From the NCBI RefSeq assembly GCF_900110925.1, contig NZ_FOFP01000007.1:62001-126000 (forward strand): 64,000 bases of DNA, given 5' to 3'. This DNA comes from Pseudomonas cuatrocienegasensis. GTDB taxonomy: Bacteria; Pseudomonadota; Gammaproteobacteria; Pseudomonadales; Pseudomonadaceae. Made by a program: the position numbers and the translations under genes. Under the pieces are notes generated by a model, which was not told the DNA's origin, ran no database searches, and worked only from the letters and a program-made list of their open reading frames with translations. Shown piece by piece: positions 1-9,293 of this stretch (positions within the stretch are counted from its first letter, which is position 1; each line of letters opens with the position of its first letter).

Positions 1-333
1 GCGCTTTTCTTCCCACTGCGAGGTGGCTTCGCTGAATGCCGGCTGGTTGGAGCGTAGCAGGCCCTTGACCTGGCTGACCGATACGCCGCGGTTGAGCCAG
101 GTGAGAATCGCCTGGATCCGTGCCACATGCTTCTCGGCGTACAGGCGATGCCCCTTGGGCGTGCGGTGCGGCACGATCAGCCCATAGCGGCGCTCCCAGG
201 CGCGCAGGGTCACGGCGTTGACCCCGGTGATGCGCGCCACTTCACGGATCGGCAAAAAGCCCTGGGCCAGGGCCGTCTGGTAGTCGTCGGCGGATTCATC
301 CTGCACGTCGGCAGGTTCCGGGTGATCGCTCAT
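1..333 (-). CDS. MerR-family regulator, LitR/CarH-like (partial)
   Basis: The gene runs off the left edge, so only the first 111 residues are visible. They contain a MerR winged-helix domain at about residues 27-100, including a VTLRAWERRYG recognition helix followed by PHRTPKGHRLY. This is typical of the light-sensing LitR/CarH subgroup. The B12-binding domain that would prove light sensing lies outside the window. The start codon overlaps the stop of the upstream DUF523 gene as ATGA, so the two are co-transcribed. In P. putida the equivalent gene (pplR1) sits next to phrB. The LitR-type operators upstream of this operon support autoregulation by light. An ordinary MerR regulator without B12 remains possible. 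Confidence 0.8.
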   Translation of the reverse strand, partial: MSDHPEPADVQDESADDYQTALAQGFLPIREVARITGVNAVTLRAWERRYGLIVPHRTPKGHRLYAEKHVARIQAILTWLNRGVSVSQVKGLLRSNQPAFSEATSQWEEKR

Positions 334-1289
334 AGGGTATTACGCAGGCTGAGGTTTTCGGGATGCGGCTGCAGGTAGACCTGTTGCTGGAGGTAGCGGT
401 CGGGGTGTAGGCGCAGATGATGTTTGAGCAGGGTCAGCGGCACCACCAGCGGCACCACGCCGTGGCGGTACTGGGAGATCAGGTGCTGCATTTCGCGCTT
501 GTCTTCGCCGTCGAGCGACTGCTTGAAGTAGCCACTCAGGTGCATCAGCACGTTGCTGTGGGTGCGCCGGGTCGCGCATTTTTTCAGGGCCGCCATCAGC
601 TCGCTGAAATAACGTGGCGCCAGTTCACCCAGGTCGTGCTGGCCGAGGTTGCCGAGCATCCGCCCGAGCGTGCGGTATTGCACCGGGTGGGTGGCCATCA
701 GCAGGTATTTGTAGCGCGAGTGGAAGTCGATCAGCGTCTTGCGGGTCAGGCCGGCGGCAAGGGTGCGCTGCCAGTCGGCGTAGGCGAATACGCGGGTGAT
801 GAAATTCTCGCGCAGCACCGGATCGTTCAGGCGGCCATCTTCTTCGACCGGCAGGTCGGGATGGCGGGCACAGAACGCGGCGGCGAACAGGCCGCGCCCA
901 CGCGGCTCGCTGGGGCGACCGTTATCCTGGTAGACCTTGACCCGCTCCAGGCCGCAGGACGGCGACTGTTGCATGAAGATATAGCCGCAGATGCCGCCCA
1001 ATTCCTCAGCCATTTGCGTGCCATAGGCGGTGAGGGCATCGCTGACATCCAGCTCGCGGTGCACGGTGCCCACAGCCCGCGGTTGCTCGGGGTCACCGAC
1101 CAGGCGAATCGGCTCTCGCGGGATACCCAGGCCGATGGCCACTTCCGGGCAGACCGGGGTGAAGTCGAAGTAGTCGCTCAGGGTGCGGTTGCACAGGCGT
1201 GATTCCTTATGCCCACCGTTGTAGCGGACTTCGGCGCCGAGCAGGCAGGCACTGATGCCTAGACGGGGTTTGAGTGGGGGCGATTGCAT
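330..1289 (-). CDS. DUF523 and DUF1722 domain protein (YbgA-like)
   Basis: The 319-residue protein has an N-terminal DUF523 domain (about residues 10-150, starting at RLGISACLLGAEVRYNGG, with conserved cysteines and a PSCG motif). A C-terminal DUF1722/YbgA domain covers about residues 190-310. The biochemical function is unknown. The same fusion often lies beside DNA photolyase and LitR-type regulators in pseudomonads, and here it is the first gene of the operon carrying the MerR gene. The start at 1289 is favoured because it follows directly from the promoter and paired operators at 1310-1383. Confidence 0.85.
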   Translation of the reverse strand: MQSPPLKPRLGISACLLGAEVRYNGGHKESRLCNRTLSDYFDFTPVCPEVAIGLGIPREPIRLVGDPEQPRAVGTVHRELDVSDALTAYGTQMAEELGGICGYIFMQQSPSCGLERVKVYQDNGRPSEPRGRGLFAAAFCARHPDLPVEEDGRLNDPVLRENFITRVFAYADWQRTLAAGLTRKTLIDFHSRYKYLLMATHPVQYRTLGRMLGNLGQHDLGELAPRYFSELMAALKKCATRRTHSNVLMHLSGYFKQSLDGEDKREMQHLISQYRHGVVPLVVPLTLLKHHLRLHPDRYLQQQVYLQPHPENLSLRNTL

Positions 1290-1309
1290 GGCGACCTCTG
1301 CTGACTACT

Positions 1310-1333
1310 TGTACAGGATGGTGATCCTGTACA
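1310..1333. promoter_or_regulatory. LitR/PplR1-type operator, copy A
   Basis: TGTACA is repeated exactly after a 12-base spacer (1310-1315 and 1328-1333). This matches the PplR1 consensus T(G/A)TACA-N12-TGTA(C/T)A that I recall for P. putida. The site lies just downstream of the predicted transcription start of the DUF523-merR operon, where binding could block elongation. Confidence 0.7.
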
Positions 1334-1343
1334 ACTCGTGCTC

Positions 1344-1371
1344 ATCATAGGTGCGCCATTGTACAAGTCAA
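1344..1371 (-). promoter_or_regulatory. sigma70 promoter of the DUF523-merR operon
   Basis: On the minus strand a -35 TTGACT (1366-1371) is followed after 16 bases by a -10 TATGAT (1344-1349). The -35 box lies wholly inside the 12-base spacer of LitR operator B. The transcript would start near 1337, inside the gap between operators A and B. Confidence 0.6.
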
Positions 1372-1383
1372 ATAGTTTGTACA
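1360..1383. promoter_or_regulatory. LitR/PplR1-type operator, copy B
   Basis: A second exact TGTACA-N12-TGTACA lies at 1360-1365 and 1378-1383. Its spacer contains the -35 hexamer of the DUF523-merR promoter, so occupancy should exclude RNA polymerase. Its first half-site is 50 bases from that of copy A. Confidence 0.72.
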
Positions 1384-1447
1384 GCTTTTGTAATGGAATG
1401 CTGCCTGTGCAGGGTGCCTGACGATCGTCTTGCACAGGTCCTGCGCG

Positions 1448-2778
<1,331 letters not shown>

Positions 2779-2790
2779 TTAGACAAAAGC

Positions 2791-2814
2791 TATACAATAA
2801 TCTTGTTATGTATA
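2791..2814. promoter_or_regulatory. LitR/PplR1-type operator, copy C
   Basis: TATACA (2791-2796) and TGTATA (2809-2814) are separated by exactly 12 bases and fit the degenerate consensus T(G/A)TACA-N12-TGTA(C/T)A. The site is in the gap between the renalase-like gene and the TIGR01777 gene. An extra half-site TGTACA is at 2749-2754. A direct repeat TTTAGACA (2762-2769, 2778-2785) precedes the operator. Confidence 0.65.
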
Positions 2815-2914
2815 GGTTGATCGGATTAAATCCACCGACTCGTCCTGTGCGCACAGCTGTCTTGCTTCAGACGTGCCAAGACACTCCGTGTTGCACCTAT
2901 TTGAGGATAACGCC

Positions 2915-3817
2915 ATGCATATTCTGCTGACCGGCGGTACTGGCCTGATCGGCCGCGCGCTGTGCCGTCACTGGCTGCAACAGGGGCACCAACTGACTGT
3001 CTGGAGCCGCACTCCGGAACGCGTGGCGGCCCTGTGTGGCGAGGGCGTGCGCGGTATTGCGCAGCTCGAAGAGTTGGCTGAGACGCCGCTGGATGCGGTA
3101 GTCAACCTGGCCGGCGCGCCGATTGCCGATCGCCCCTGGACCCGCGCCCGGCGGCAGTTGCTCTGGGCTAGCCGAATCCAACTGACAGAAACCCTGGTGG
3201 CCTGGCTGGCCAGCCGCTCGAGCAAGCCGGCCGTGCTGCTCTCCGGCTCCGCTGTGGGCTGGTACGGTGACGGTGGCGAGCGCCCGCTGGACGAAGACGA
3301 TGCCCCGGTAACCGATGATTTTGCCGCGCAGCTGTGCGCCGCTTGGGAAGAAACTGCGTTACGCGCCGAGGCCGAGGGCATCCGTGTGGTGCTGCTGCGC
3401 ACCGGGCTGGTGCTGTCTGCCGAGGGTGGCTTTCTCAAACGCTTGCTGTTGCCGTTTCGTCTGGGCCTGGGTGGCCCGCTGGGCGATGGCCGGCAGTGGA
3501 TGCCGTGGATTCACCTGGCCGACCAAATCGCCCTGATTGATTTTCTCGTGCAGCAGCCCGAGGCGCGCGGTCCTTATAATGCGTGCGCGCCGCAGCCGGT
3601 GCGCAACCGCGACTTCGCCAAGGCCCTGGGGCGCGCGCTGAAGCGTCCGGCTGTGCTGCCGGCCCCGGCGTTTTTGCTGCGCGCTGGCCTGGGTGAGCTG
3701 GCGGTGCTGCTGCTCGGTGGTCAACAGGCGCTGCCGACGCGCTTGCAGGCCGCAGGTTTTCGTTTTCGCTTCAGTGAGCTGGAGGCGGCCCTGGCCGATT
3801 TGTTGCCCAGTCGCTGA
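2915..3817 (+). CDS. TIGR01777 family epimerase-like protein (SDR39U1/YfcH)
   Basis: The 300-residue atypical short-chain dehydrogenase has a glycine-rich NAD(P) site GGTGLIG at residues 7-13 and the family motif LSGSAVGWYG near residue 105. The C-terminal DUF1731 helix bundle ends at LADLLPSR. The substrate is unknown. The start at 2915 is preceded by GAGGA at 2903-2907. hemH follows after 51 bases and is probably co-transcribed. The LitR-type operator upstream suggests light induction, and possibly of hemH too. Confidence 0.85.
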   Translation: MHILLTGGTGLIGRALCRHWLQQGHQLTVWSRTPERVAALCGEGVRGIAQLEELAETPLDAVVNLAGAPIADRPWTRARRQLLWASRIQLTETLVAWLASRSSKPAVLLSGSAVGWYGDGGERPLDEDDAPVTDDFAAQLCAAWEETALRAEAEGIRVVLLRTGLVLSAEGGFLKRLLLPFRLGLGGPLGDGRQWMPWIHLADQIALIDFLVQQPEARGPYNACAPQPVRNRDFAKALGRALKRPAVLPAPAFLLRAGLGELAVLLLGGQQALPTRLQAAGFRFRFSELEAALADLLPSR

Positions 3818-3868
3818 TTTTTATTTCGATTGTTACCGGCCATCTGGCCGCAAATTATAGGAAGCGTT

Positions 3869-4891
3869 ATGTCCGACCATGCCTTGTTACTGGTCAACCT
3901 GGGTTCCCCTGCCTCGACCGAGGTGGCCGATGTACGCAGCTACCTGAACCAGTTTCTGATGGACCCCTATGTGGTCGACCTGCCGTGGCCGCTGCGGCGC
4001 CTGCTGGTTTCGCTGATTCTGATCAAGCGCCCGGCCGCCTCGGCCCATGCCTACGCCTCCATCTGGTGGGACGAAGGCTCGCCCCTGGTGGTGCTCAGCC
4101 AGCGCCTGACCGAGCAGATGAAAACCACCTGGAGCCACGGCCCGGTCGAGCTAGCCATGCGCTACGGCGAACCGTCCATCGAGACCGCGCTGCTGCGCCT
4201 GACCGAGCAGGGCATCAAGCAGATCACCCTGGCACCGCTGTACCCGCAGTTCGCCGACAGCACCACTACCACGGTGATCGAAGAGGCGCGCCGGGTGGTG
4301 CGTGAGCGGCAACTGGATGTGCAGTTCTCCGTGCTGCCGCCGTTCTACGACCAGCCCGAGTACATCGACGCCTTGGTGCAGAGCGCGCAGCCGTACCTGG
4401 AGCAGCCGTTCGATCACCTGCTGCTGAGCTTTCATGGTCTGCCGGAGCGCCACCTGCGCAAGCTCGACCCGAGCAAGCATTGCCTGCGCGGCCCCGACTG
4501 TTGCCGCACGGCGCCGCCGGAAGTGCTCGCCACCTGCTACCGCGCGCAGTGCATGCGCAGCGCCGAAGCCTTTGCCACAGGCATGGGCCTGCGCCCGGAA
4601 CAGTGGTCGGTGTCCTTCCAGTCGCGTCTTGGCCGGGACAAGTGGATCGAGCCCTACACCGAGGCGCGGCTGGACGAGCTGGCCGCCCAGGGTGTGAAGA
4701 AGTTGCTGGTGATGTGCCCGGCCTTCGTTGCCGATTGCATCGAAACCCTCGAGGAAATCGGCGACCGTGGCCGCGAGCAATTTGTCGAGGCCGGCGGCGA
4801 GAGCCTGCAGTTGGTGCCCTGCCTTAACACCCATCCGGTCTGGGTTGCGGCCCTGAAAACCCTGTGCGAGCGCGCGCCGCTGATGCTCTAA
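3869..4891 (+). CDS. hemH: Ferrochelatase
   Basis: Ferrochelatase inserts Fe2+ into protoporphyrin IX in the last step of haem synthesis. The 340-residue length is normal for the bacterial enzyme. Family motifs are LLVNLGSP (residues 6-13), [11 protein letters not shown], the active-site histidine in [14 protein letters not shown], and the C-terminal [15 protein letters not shown] with the conserved glutamate. The start at 3869 is preceded by AGGAAG. Placement after the epimerase gene and a LitR-type operator is common in pseudomonads. Confidence 0.96.
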   Translation: MSDHALLLVNLGSPASTEVADVRSYLNQFLMDPYVVDLPWPLRRLLVSLILIKRPAASAHAYASIWWDEGSPLVVLSQRLTEQMKTTWSHGPVELAMRYGEPSIETALLRLTEQGIKQITLAPLYPQFADSTTTTVIEEARRVVRERQLDVQFSVLPPFYDQPEYIDALVQSAQPYLEQPFDHLLLSFHGLPERHLRKLDPSKHCLRGPDCCRTAPPEVLATCYRAQCMRSAEAFATGMGLRPEQWSVSFQSRLGRDKWIEPYTEARLDELAAQGVKKLLVMCPAFVADCIETLEEIGDRGREQFVEAGGESLQLVPCLNTHPVWVAALKTLCERAPLML

Positions 4892-4939
4892 GCTTCATTC
4901 GCCCGGACGGATGTGGCGCATTCGCCTGATGGATAAGAC

Positions 4940-4960
4940 TGCCCCGAGGTACTCGGGGCA
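4940..4960. terminator. GC-rich hairpin after hemH
   Basis: TGCCCCGAG pairs with CTCGGGGCA around a short GTA loop. No T tract follows, so it may be a weak or Rho-assisted terminator or an mRNA-stabilising hairpin. Confidence 0.4.
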
Positions 4961-5032
4961 GGGCGACTCGACCTAAGCTGGCGGCACTTTCAACCGTCGC
5001 GCACCGCGCAATCGGTGTCGAGGAGCCCGCCC

Positions 5033-6364
5033 GTGCATAACAATAATAACGGCTATCCCTCCAGTGCCCGCGCCTGGACCACTGTCTCTATTCTGATGGT
5101 GGCGTACGTCCTGTCGTTTATCGACCGGCAGATTCTCAACCTGCTGGTCGGCCCAATCCGCCGCGACCTGCTGATCAGCGACACGCAGATGAGCCTGCTG
5201 ATGGGCCTGTCTTTCGCCCTGTTCTACACCGTCTGTGGGATTCCCCTGGGCCGTCTGGCTGACACCAAGAGCCGGCGTGGGCTGATCGCCATCGGCGTGC
5301 TGTTCTGGAGTGCCGCCACTGCGGCCTGCGGTCTGGCCAAGCTGTACTGGCACTTTCTGCTGTGCCGCATCGGCGTGGGGGTGGGGGAAGCGGCCTTGTC
5401 GCCAGCGGCTTATTCACTGATCGCCGACAGCTTCCCGGCTGAGCGCCGGGCCACGGCCATCAGTGTGTATTCCATGGGGGTTTACCTGGGTTCTGGCCTG
5501 GCGTTTCTGGTCGGTGGCCTGGTCATCCAGTTTGCCTCGGCTCAGGGCGATGTGGTGTTGCCAGTATTTGGCGAAGTGCGCCCCTGGCAACTGATCTTCC
5601 TGATTCTCGGTGGCGCCGGGGTGCTGTTCACCCTGCTGATGCTCGCGGTCAAGGAGCCGGCACGACGCGGCGTGGGCGCCGGTGTGGCGGTTCCCCTGGC
5701 TGAAGTGGGCCGTTATATCCGCGCCAACCGACGCACCGTGCTGTGCCATAACTTCGGTTTTGCCGGCCTGGCGTTTGCCGGGTACGGCAGTGCGGCCTGG
5801 GTGCCGACCTTCTTTATCCGCACCTACGGCTGGGATGCCGGCCAGGTGGGCATCATCTACGGCAGCATCGTGGCGGTATTCGGTTGCCTGGGCATCGTCT
5901 TCGGCGGGCGCCTGGCGGACTGGATGGCCAAGCGTGGCAGCCGCGATGCGAATATGCGTGTGGGTTTGTATGCGGCCCTGGGCGCGGTGCCCTGCGTGCT
6001 GTCCTTTCCGTTGATGGACAGTGCCCTGTGGGCGGCGATTCTGATGGCGCCCACGGTGTTCTTCCTGAGCATGCCGTTTGGCGTTGCGCCGGCGGCGATC
6101 CAGGAAATCATGCCCAACTCGATGCGCGGTCAGGCCTCGGCAATCTACCTGTTCGTCATCACCCTGATCGGCCTGGGCATTGGCCCGACGGCCGTGGCGC
6201 TGGTCACCGACTACGTATTCGCCGATGACAATGCGCTGCGCTACTCGCTGCTGATCGTCACCAGCATTGCCGTATTCAGCTCCATCGTGCTGCTGAGCAT
6301 GGGTCTCAAACCCTACCGCGACAGCCTGGTGCATTTGGAGAGCTGGTCGGCCAAGGCCAGCTAA
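5033..6364 (+). CDS. MFS transporter, Spinster-like
   Basis: The 443-residue inner-membrane protein has twelve predicted membrane segments in two halves. The first loop motif FIDRQILNLLVGPIRRDL and the loop 2-3 motif GRLADTKSRRGLI match the Spinster-like branch of the major facilitator family. The substrate cannot be read from sequence. I chose the GTG at 5033 because AGGAG lies at 5021-5025, 7 bases upstream; an upstream GTG at 5015 lacks such a site. The gene stands alone between hairpins and is convergent with uraA. Confidence 0.85.
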   Translation: MHNNNNGYPSSARAWTTVSILMVAYVLSFIDRQILNLLVGPIRRDLLISDTQMSLLMGLSFALFYTVCGIPLGRLADTKSRRGLIAIGVLFWSAATAACGLAKLYWHFLLCRIGVGVGEAALSPAAYSLIADSFPAERRATAISVYSMGVYLGSGLAFLVGGLVIQFASAQGDVVLPVFGEVRPWQLIFLILGGAGVLFTLLMLAVKEPARRGVGAGVAVPLAEVGRYIRANRRTVLCHNFGFAGLAFAGYGSAAWVPTFFIRTYGWDAGQVGIIYGSIVAVFGCLGIVFGGRLADWMAKRGSRDANMRVGLYAALGAVPCVLSFPLMDSALWAAILMAPTVFFLSMPFGVAPAAIQEIMPNSMRGQASAIYLFVITLIGLGIGPTAVALVTDYVFADDNALRYSLLIVTSIAVFSSIVLLSMGLKPYRDSLVHLESWSAKAS

Positions 6365-6373
6365 TACGGCCCC

Positions 6374-6421
6374 GTAGGGCGCGCTGTGCGCACCGGCGAT
6401 TCGCCATAAGACGCACCCTAC
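6374..6421. repeat. REP pair, GTAGGGTGCGC family (diverged)
   Basis: A diverged copy GTAGGGCGCGCTGTGCGCACC is followed by an inverted end GACGCACCCTAC. The family recurs at 9.2, 11.9, 28.6, 40.7, 47.9, 50.9 and 57.5 kb. Confidence 0.6.
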
Positions 6422-6426
6422 ATAGC

Positions 6427-6452
6427 AAAAGCCCCGCGTGTGCGGGGCTCTT
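6427..6452. terminator. Bidirectional Rho-independent terminator (MFS gene / uraA)
   Basis: AGCCCCGC and GCGGGGCT form an 8-bp stem around a short TGTG loop, flanked by AAAA on one side and TCTTT on the other. It sits between two convergent genes and can serve both. Confidence 0.75.
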
Positions 6453-6457
6453 TGTGG

Positions 6458-7726
6458 TTAGGCGTCGGTTTCGCCTGTGGCGGGTTTGTTGCGCCAGCCC
6501 TGACCGCCCGGCAATAGCGCGTTAAGCAACAGCGCGGCGATGGCGCACAGCGAGATGCCGGAGAGGGCGAACTCACTGCTGCCGATGACCATACCGCCGA
6601 TACCGAACACCAGGGTCACCGAGACGATGATCAGGTTGCGTGCCTCGGACAGGTCGACCTGGTGACGAATCAGGGTGTTCAGACCGACCACCGCGATGGA
6701 GCCGAACAGCAGGCAGAGAATGCCGCCCATCACCGGTACCGGGATGCTCTGCAGCGCAGTACCGAACTTGCCGATAAACGCCAGGGCGATGGCGAACACT
6801 GCGGCCCAGGTCATGATCTTCGGGTTGTAGTTCTTGGTCAGCATCACCGCACCGGTCACTTCCGCGTAGGTGGTGTTGGGCGGGCCACCGAACAGACCAG
6901 CGGCCGAAGTGGCCAGACCATCGCCGAGCAGGGTGCGGTGCAGGCCGGGCTTCTTGATGAAGTTGTTGCCGGTGACGCTGCCAATCGCCACGACCCCGCC
7001 GATATGCTCGATGGCTGGCGCCAGGGCAACCGGGACGATGTAGAGAATCGCGCCCCAGTGCAACTCGGGGGTGACGAACGCCGGGATCGCCAGCCAAGGC
7101 GCGCTGGCCACGGCGCTGGTGTCGATCACCCCGCAGAACGCCGCGACGAGGCAGCCGACGATGATCCCCGCGAGGATCGGCACCAGGCGCAGCAGGCCTC
7201 GGCCGACGGCGGCCACCAGTACGGTGGTGACCAGCGCCGACATCGAAATCAGCATGGCGGTGGCATAGGGCACCAGTTGCACCGCGCCGTCACCGGTCTT
7301 GCCCATGGCCATGTTCACCGCCACCGGCGACAGCGCCAGGCCGATGGAAATGATCACCGGGGCGATCACCACCGGCGGCAGCAGGCGGTCGATGAAACCG
7401 GTGCCTTTGATCCGCACCACGGCGCTCAAAAGGATGTATACCAAACCCGAAGCGACGATGCCACCGAGCACCGCCGGCAGACCGAACTCGCCCTTGGCGG
7501 CGAGGATGGGGGCGATAAAGGCGAAGCTCGAAGCCAGGAATACCGGCACCTGACGGCCGGTGACCAGTTGAAACAGCAGGGTGCCGATACCGGCCGTGAA
7601 CAGCGCCACGTTCGGGTCCATGCCGGTGATCAGCGGCATCAGGACCAGGGCGCCGAAAGCCACAAAAAGCATCTGCGAGCCGGATAGCACCTGACGCCAC
7701 AGCGGGTCGTTGTCATGGTTGAGCAT
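6458..7726 (-). CDS. uraA: Uracil permease (NCS2 family)
   Basis: The 422-residue inner-membrane uracil:H+ symporter has about fourteen membrane segments. The family region QVPVFLASSFAFIAP (about residues 59-73) and the substrate-site stretch APAIEHIGGVVAIG, with the conserved histidine and glutamate, are visible. Its start is 3 bases after the stop of upp, so the order is upp-uraA in one operon. Uracil taken up is converted to UMP by Upp. Confidence 0.93.
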   Translation of the reverse strand: MLNHDNDPLWRQVLSGSQMLFVAFGALVLMPLITGMDPNVALFTAGIGTLLFQLVTGRQVPVFLASSFAFIAPILAAKGEFGLPAVLGGIVASGLVYILLSAVVRIKGTGFIDRLLPPVVIAPVIISIGLALSPVAVNMAMGKTGDGAVQLVPYATAMLISMSALVTTVLVAAVGRGLLRLVPILAGIIVGCLVAAFCGVIDTSAVASAPWLAIPAFVTPELHWGAILYIVPVALAPAIEHIGGVVAIGSVTGNNFIKKPGLHRTLLGDGLATSAAGLFGGPPNTTYAEVTGAVMLTKNYNPKIMTWAAVFAIALAFIGKFGTALQSIPVPVMGGILCLLFGSIAVVGLNTLIRHQVDLSEARNLIIVSVTLVFGIGGMVIGSSEFALSGISLCAIAALLLNALLPGGQGWRNKPATGETDA

Positions 7727-7729
7727 GAA

Positions 7730-8368
7730 TCAGGCGTCCTTCTGCTTGGTGCCGAAAATCTTGTCGCCGGCATCGCCCAGGCCCGGGATGATGTAGCCGT
7801 GTTCGTTAAGGCGTTCATCAATGGAGGCGGTGTAGATCATCACATCCGGGTGCGCCTGGTTGACCGCCGCAATGCCCTCCGGCGCGGCGACCAGTACCAT
7901 GGCGCGGATCTCCTTGCAGCCGGCTTTTTTCAGCAGGTCGATGGTCGCCACCATGGAGCTGCCGGTGGCCAGCATTGGGTCGATGATCATCGCCAGGCGC
8001 TCGTCGATTTCCGGCACCAGCTTCTCCAGGTAGGTGTGCGCCTGCAGGGTTTCTTCGTTGCGTGCCACGCCCACGGCGCTGACCTTGGCGCCGGGAATCA
8101 GGCTGAGCACGCCGTCGAGCATGCCGATGCCAGCACGCAGGATCGGCACCACGGTGATCTTCTTGCCGGAGATCTTTTCCACTGACACAGGCCCGGCCCA
8201 GCCCTGGATTTCGTAGCTTTCCAGGGGCAGGTCCTGGGTTGCTTCGTAGGTCAGCAGGGCGCCGACTTCCTGGGCCAGCTCGCGAAAGTTCTTGGTGCTG
8301 ATATCGGCGCGGCGCATCAAACCGAGCTTGTGGCGGATCAGCGGGTGGCGAATTTCGAGAATAGGCAT
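7730..8368 (-). CDS. upp: Uracil phosphoribosyltransferase
   Basis: Upp converts uracil and PRPP to UMP in pyrimidine salvage. The 212-residue length is normal (E. coli 208). The PRPP-binding motif [13 protein letters not shown] is at about residues 127-139 and the C-terminal uracil-binding [13 protein letters not shown] is intact. It is the first gene of the upp-uraA operon and divergent from hpt, which fits a shared salvage locus. Confidence 0.96.
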   Translation of the reverse strand: MPILEIRHPLIRHKLGLMRRADISTKNFRELAQEVGALLTYEATQDLPLESYEIQGWAGPVSVEKISGKKITVVPILRAGIGMLDGVLSLIPGAKVSAVGVARNEETLQAHTYLEKLVPEIDERLAMIIDPMLATGSSMVATIDLLKKAGCKEIRAMVLVAAPEGIAAVNQAHPDVMIYTASIDERLNEHGYIIPGLGDAGDKIFGTKQKDA

Positions 8369-8600
8369 GGCAAGTGTCTCCGGCGGGCTGGCAAAAAAAT
8401 TGCGCTAGATTAGCATTTGACGCGCGCGCTGACTGCCGAGTCTTTTCGCCTCAGTAGACGGCCTGTCGAAAAGCCCGGGTGACGGTCGGGCGGGGCTTGC
8501 TCCAAGGCGCCTGGGTGCGTACCTTTGCCGACTTTTATTTTGACGCATCGATCAGGTTATTCGCTGGCCCATGCGCCCAACGACCGAAGAGGAAATGCCC

Positions 8601-9158
8601 ATGTCCGCCGATCTCGCGCACATCCGCCAGGTGATGGCCGAAGCCGACTGCCTGTACACCGAAGCCCAGGTAGAAGCCGCCATCGAGCAAGTGGCTGCTG
8701 CCATCAGCCGCGACCTGGCCGAGGCCAATCCGGTGGTCTTCTGTGTGATGAATGGCGGACTGATCTTCACCGGCAAGCTGCTGCCCAAGCTCAACTTCCC
8801 GCTGGAGGCGTCCTACCTGCACGCCACCCGCTACCGCAACGAAACCAGCGGCGGTGAGCTGTTCTGGAAGGCCAAGCCGGAAGTCTCGTTTATTGATCGT
8901 GAAGTGCTGATCATCGACGACATCCTCGACGAGGGCCACACCCTGGGCGCGATCATCGACTTCTGCCGCCACGCCGGGGCCAAGGCGGTGCACACTGCCG
9001 TGCTGATCGACAAAGACCATGACCGCAAGGCCCGTCCCGACCTCAAGGCCGATTACGTGGGGCTGTCGTGCATCGACCGCTACATCTTCGGTTACGGCAT
9101 GGACTACAAGGGTTACTGGCGTAACGCGGCGGGTATCTACGCGGTTAAAGGGCTGTAA
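8601..9158 (+). CDS. hpt: Hypoxanthine-guanine phosphoribosyltransferase
   Basis: This 185-residue purine phosphoribosyltransferase contains the PRPP loop VLIIDDILDEGHTLGAI at about residues 103-119. It converts hypoxanthine or guanine and PRPP to IMP or GMP. The ATG at 8601 is preferred over the ATG at 8595 because AGAGGA (8588-8593) lies 7 bases before it. It corresponds by position to PA4645 of P. aeruginosa. Exact substrate preference is inferred from the family. Confidence 0.9.
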   Translation: MSADLAHIRQVMAEADCLYTEAQVEAAIEQVAAAISRDLAEANPVVFCVMNGGLIFTGKLLPKLNFPLEASYLHATRYRNETSGGELFWKAKPEVSFIDREVLIIDDILDEGHTLGAIIDFCRHAGAKAVHTAVLIDKDHDRKARPDLKADYVGLSCIDRYIFGYGMDYKGYWRNAAGIYAVKGL

Positions 9159-9169
9159 CAACTGCCTTT

Positions 9170-9290
9170 GTAGGGTGGAAAGCCGCGAAGCGTTTTCCAC
9201 CCTGTCGCGCGAACACGAGTAGCCGAGTAGGGTGCTCCGTGCGTACCGGCGCTGCCCGCAGGCTCTCTTGGTGCGCACGGCGCACCCTAC
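9170..9290. repeat. REP cluster after hpt
   Basis: Two repeat types occur. One is GTAGGGTGGAAA facing TTTTCCACCCT (9170-9203). The other is a GTAGGGTGC...CGCACCCTAC pair of the family seen at seven other places in the window (9227-9290). The cluster lies between convergent hpt and the SulP gene and may act in termination or mRNA 3' protection. Confidence 0.65.
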
Positions 9291-9293
9291 GGC